From Desmonostoc muscorum FACHB-395 (GTDB taxonomy: Bacteria > Cyanobacteriota > Cyanobacteriia > Cyanobacteriales > Nostocaceae), in assembly GCF_014698035.1 (NCBI RefSeq), contig NZ_JACJSF010000035.1:1-64000 (forward strand): DNA of 64,000 bases, given 5' to 3'. Of this stretch, positions 63,274 through 64,000 are shown in pieces. The notes beneath the pieces are model-generated. The model did no database searches and was not told where the DNA came from. It worked only from the letters and a program-made list of their open reading frames with translations. How positions within the stretch are numbered: the stretch's first letter is position 1; each line of letters begins with the position of its first letter. The translations under genes were made by a program, and so were the position numbers.

Positions 63274-64000
63274 TCAACCCTTAACACCGCTACCTGTTTC
63301 TGTGGGTACAATGTAACGTTGTAAAAATAAAAATAGTAATAATACTGGAGCGATCGCAATTATAGAACCAGCAGCTACCAAACGCCAGTCAAGAGAAAAT
63401 GTCCCTGCTAGCTTTGCGACTCCCAAAGGAAGAGTGTATAAATTTTCGTCTTGGATGACAATTAAAGGCCACAAAAAGTCACTCCAAGCACCAATGAATA
63501 CGAAAATAGCTAAAGTTACTAATGCTGGGCGAACTGCTGGTAACATCACATGCCACCACAAACCTAACTCCGAACTGCCATCCATTCGGGCGGCTTCTTC
63601 TATCTCTTTGGGGACACTCATGAAAGCTTGGCGTAACAGAAAAATACCAAAGGCAGAAGCCAAACTCGGAAAAATCATCCCTAAATAACTATTTCTCAAA
63701 CCCAACTGGACTGTCAAAATATAGAGGGGAATCATCACGATTTGGAAGGGAATCATAATCGTCGAGACAATCGCCACAAAAATCCAGTCTCGCCCCACAA
63801 ATGACAATCTTGCCAAGGGATAGGCCGCTAAAGCGCAAAACAGCAGATTTAAGCCCACAGTCAGCACTGACACCAAAGTGCTGTTATACAGGTATTGCCC
63901 AAAAGGTAGAGAGTTCCAGACACTAAAGAAGTTATCTAGTGTCGGTGACGCAGGCAATAGCTGTGGCGGCGACTGCAAGATATTTTCCGTCGGCGATTTC
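63274..64000 (-). CDS. ABC sugar transporter permease (MalG type), 5' end beyond window
   Basis: The frame continues without stop to the right edge (...KSPTENILQSPP upstream of a TTG at 63978), so the true start lies beyond 64000; about 242 residues are seen of the usual ~275. It has at least five membrane segments and the binding-protein-dependent permease EAA loop EAARMDGSSELGLWWHVMLPAVRPAL. MalG-type family (COG0395): inner-membrane subunit of an importer for sugars or related compounds. The partner permease and binding protein are probably further right. Convergent with the sugar transferase gene. Confidence 0.93.
   Translation of the reverse strand, partial: KSPTENILQSPPQLLPASPTLDNFFSVWNSLPFGQYLYNSTLVSVLTVGLNLLFCALAAYPLARLSFVGRDWIFVAIVSTIMIPFQIVMIPLYILTVQLGLRNSYLGMIFPSLASAFGIFLLRQAFMSVPKEIEEAARMDGSSELGLWWHVMLPAVRPALVTLAIFVFIGAWSDFLWPLIVIQDENLYTLPLGVAKLAGTFSLDWRLVAAGSIIAIAPVLLLFLFLQRYIVPTETGSGVKG

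Overview
The window looks like chromosome from a filamentous, heterocyst-forming cyanobacterium of the Nostoc/Anabaena group. The evidence is a psbA (photosystem II D1) gene at the left edge, ycf3, many copies of the HIP1-type octamer GCGATCGC, short tandem heptamer repeats between genes, several families of dispersed palindromic repeats, and a cytochrome oxidase locus of the type known as cox3/ARTO in Anabaena. The species cannot be named from the sequence alone.

Layout. 1-4.1 kb: 5' part of psbA, a DUF2237 gene, then a two-gene minus-strand unit of a stand-alone CheB methylesterase and a hybrid histidine kinase. 4.7-9.2 kb: plus-strand unit of two DUF2231 membrane proteins and coxB-coxA-coxC; subunit II has lost its CuA ligands. 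9.3-15.6 kb: a hypothetical protein, a CheR methyltransferase that may partner the CheB, small membrane or lipid-domain proteins (DUF2993, DUF2231, DUF2809, DUF167) and a glutathione S-transferase. 15.7-19.2 kb: SRAP protein, ycf3, gatC, a decayed DevA/LolD-type ABC ATPase and an unrecognised protein. 19.3-26.3 kb: minus-strand export locus of an HTH protein, a C39-peptidase ABC exporter with an N-terminal cyclic-nucleotide-binding-like domain, an HlyD adaptor and a PpiC/SurA-like isomerase. It carries a 42-bp minisatellite between exporter and adaptor genes and a perfect 22-bp hairpin upstream. 26.3-27.7 kb: gene-poor, but with a strong plus-strand terminator that has no gene in front of it.

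27.7-43.8 kb: mostly housekeeping and stress genes (Uma2, rpmB, htpG, clpB, gloA, eno, argC, ribBA), interrupted by a translationally coupled pair at 31.2-34.4 kb: a P-loop ATPase and a protein with an ATPase-like N-terminus lacking a P-loop plus ten TPRs. This pair is the best candidate for an undescribed system. 43.9-50.7 kb: amidase, U32 peptidase-family protein, secreted phosphoesterase and a secreted hypothetical. 50.8-53.5 kb: solute-binding lipoprotein with an intact TnpB element (no TnpA) inserted just upstream. 53.8-64 kb: coiled-coil protein, a Crp-DUF2232-CobT-like unit, a 1404-residue Hsp70-like protein with tandem repeats, a sugar transferase, and an ABC sugar permease running off the right edge.

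Two themes cut across the window. First, besides the intact TnpB element there are two related copies (38.1-38.3 kb and 57.4-57.7 kb) that keep an IS605-like right end and probable omega-RNA-like region but no transposase gene; one of them and the TnpB element are each preceded by the same ~150-bp repeat block. Second, repeats normally found between genes also appear in frame inside proteins (Hsp70-like protein, U32 protein, CobT-like protein, exporter linker). All functions are read from sequence motifs and recalled family knowledge; no database search was possible.
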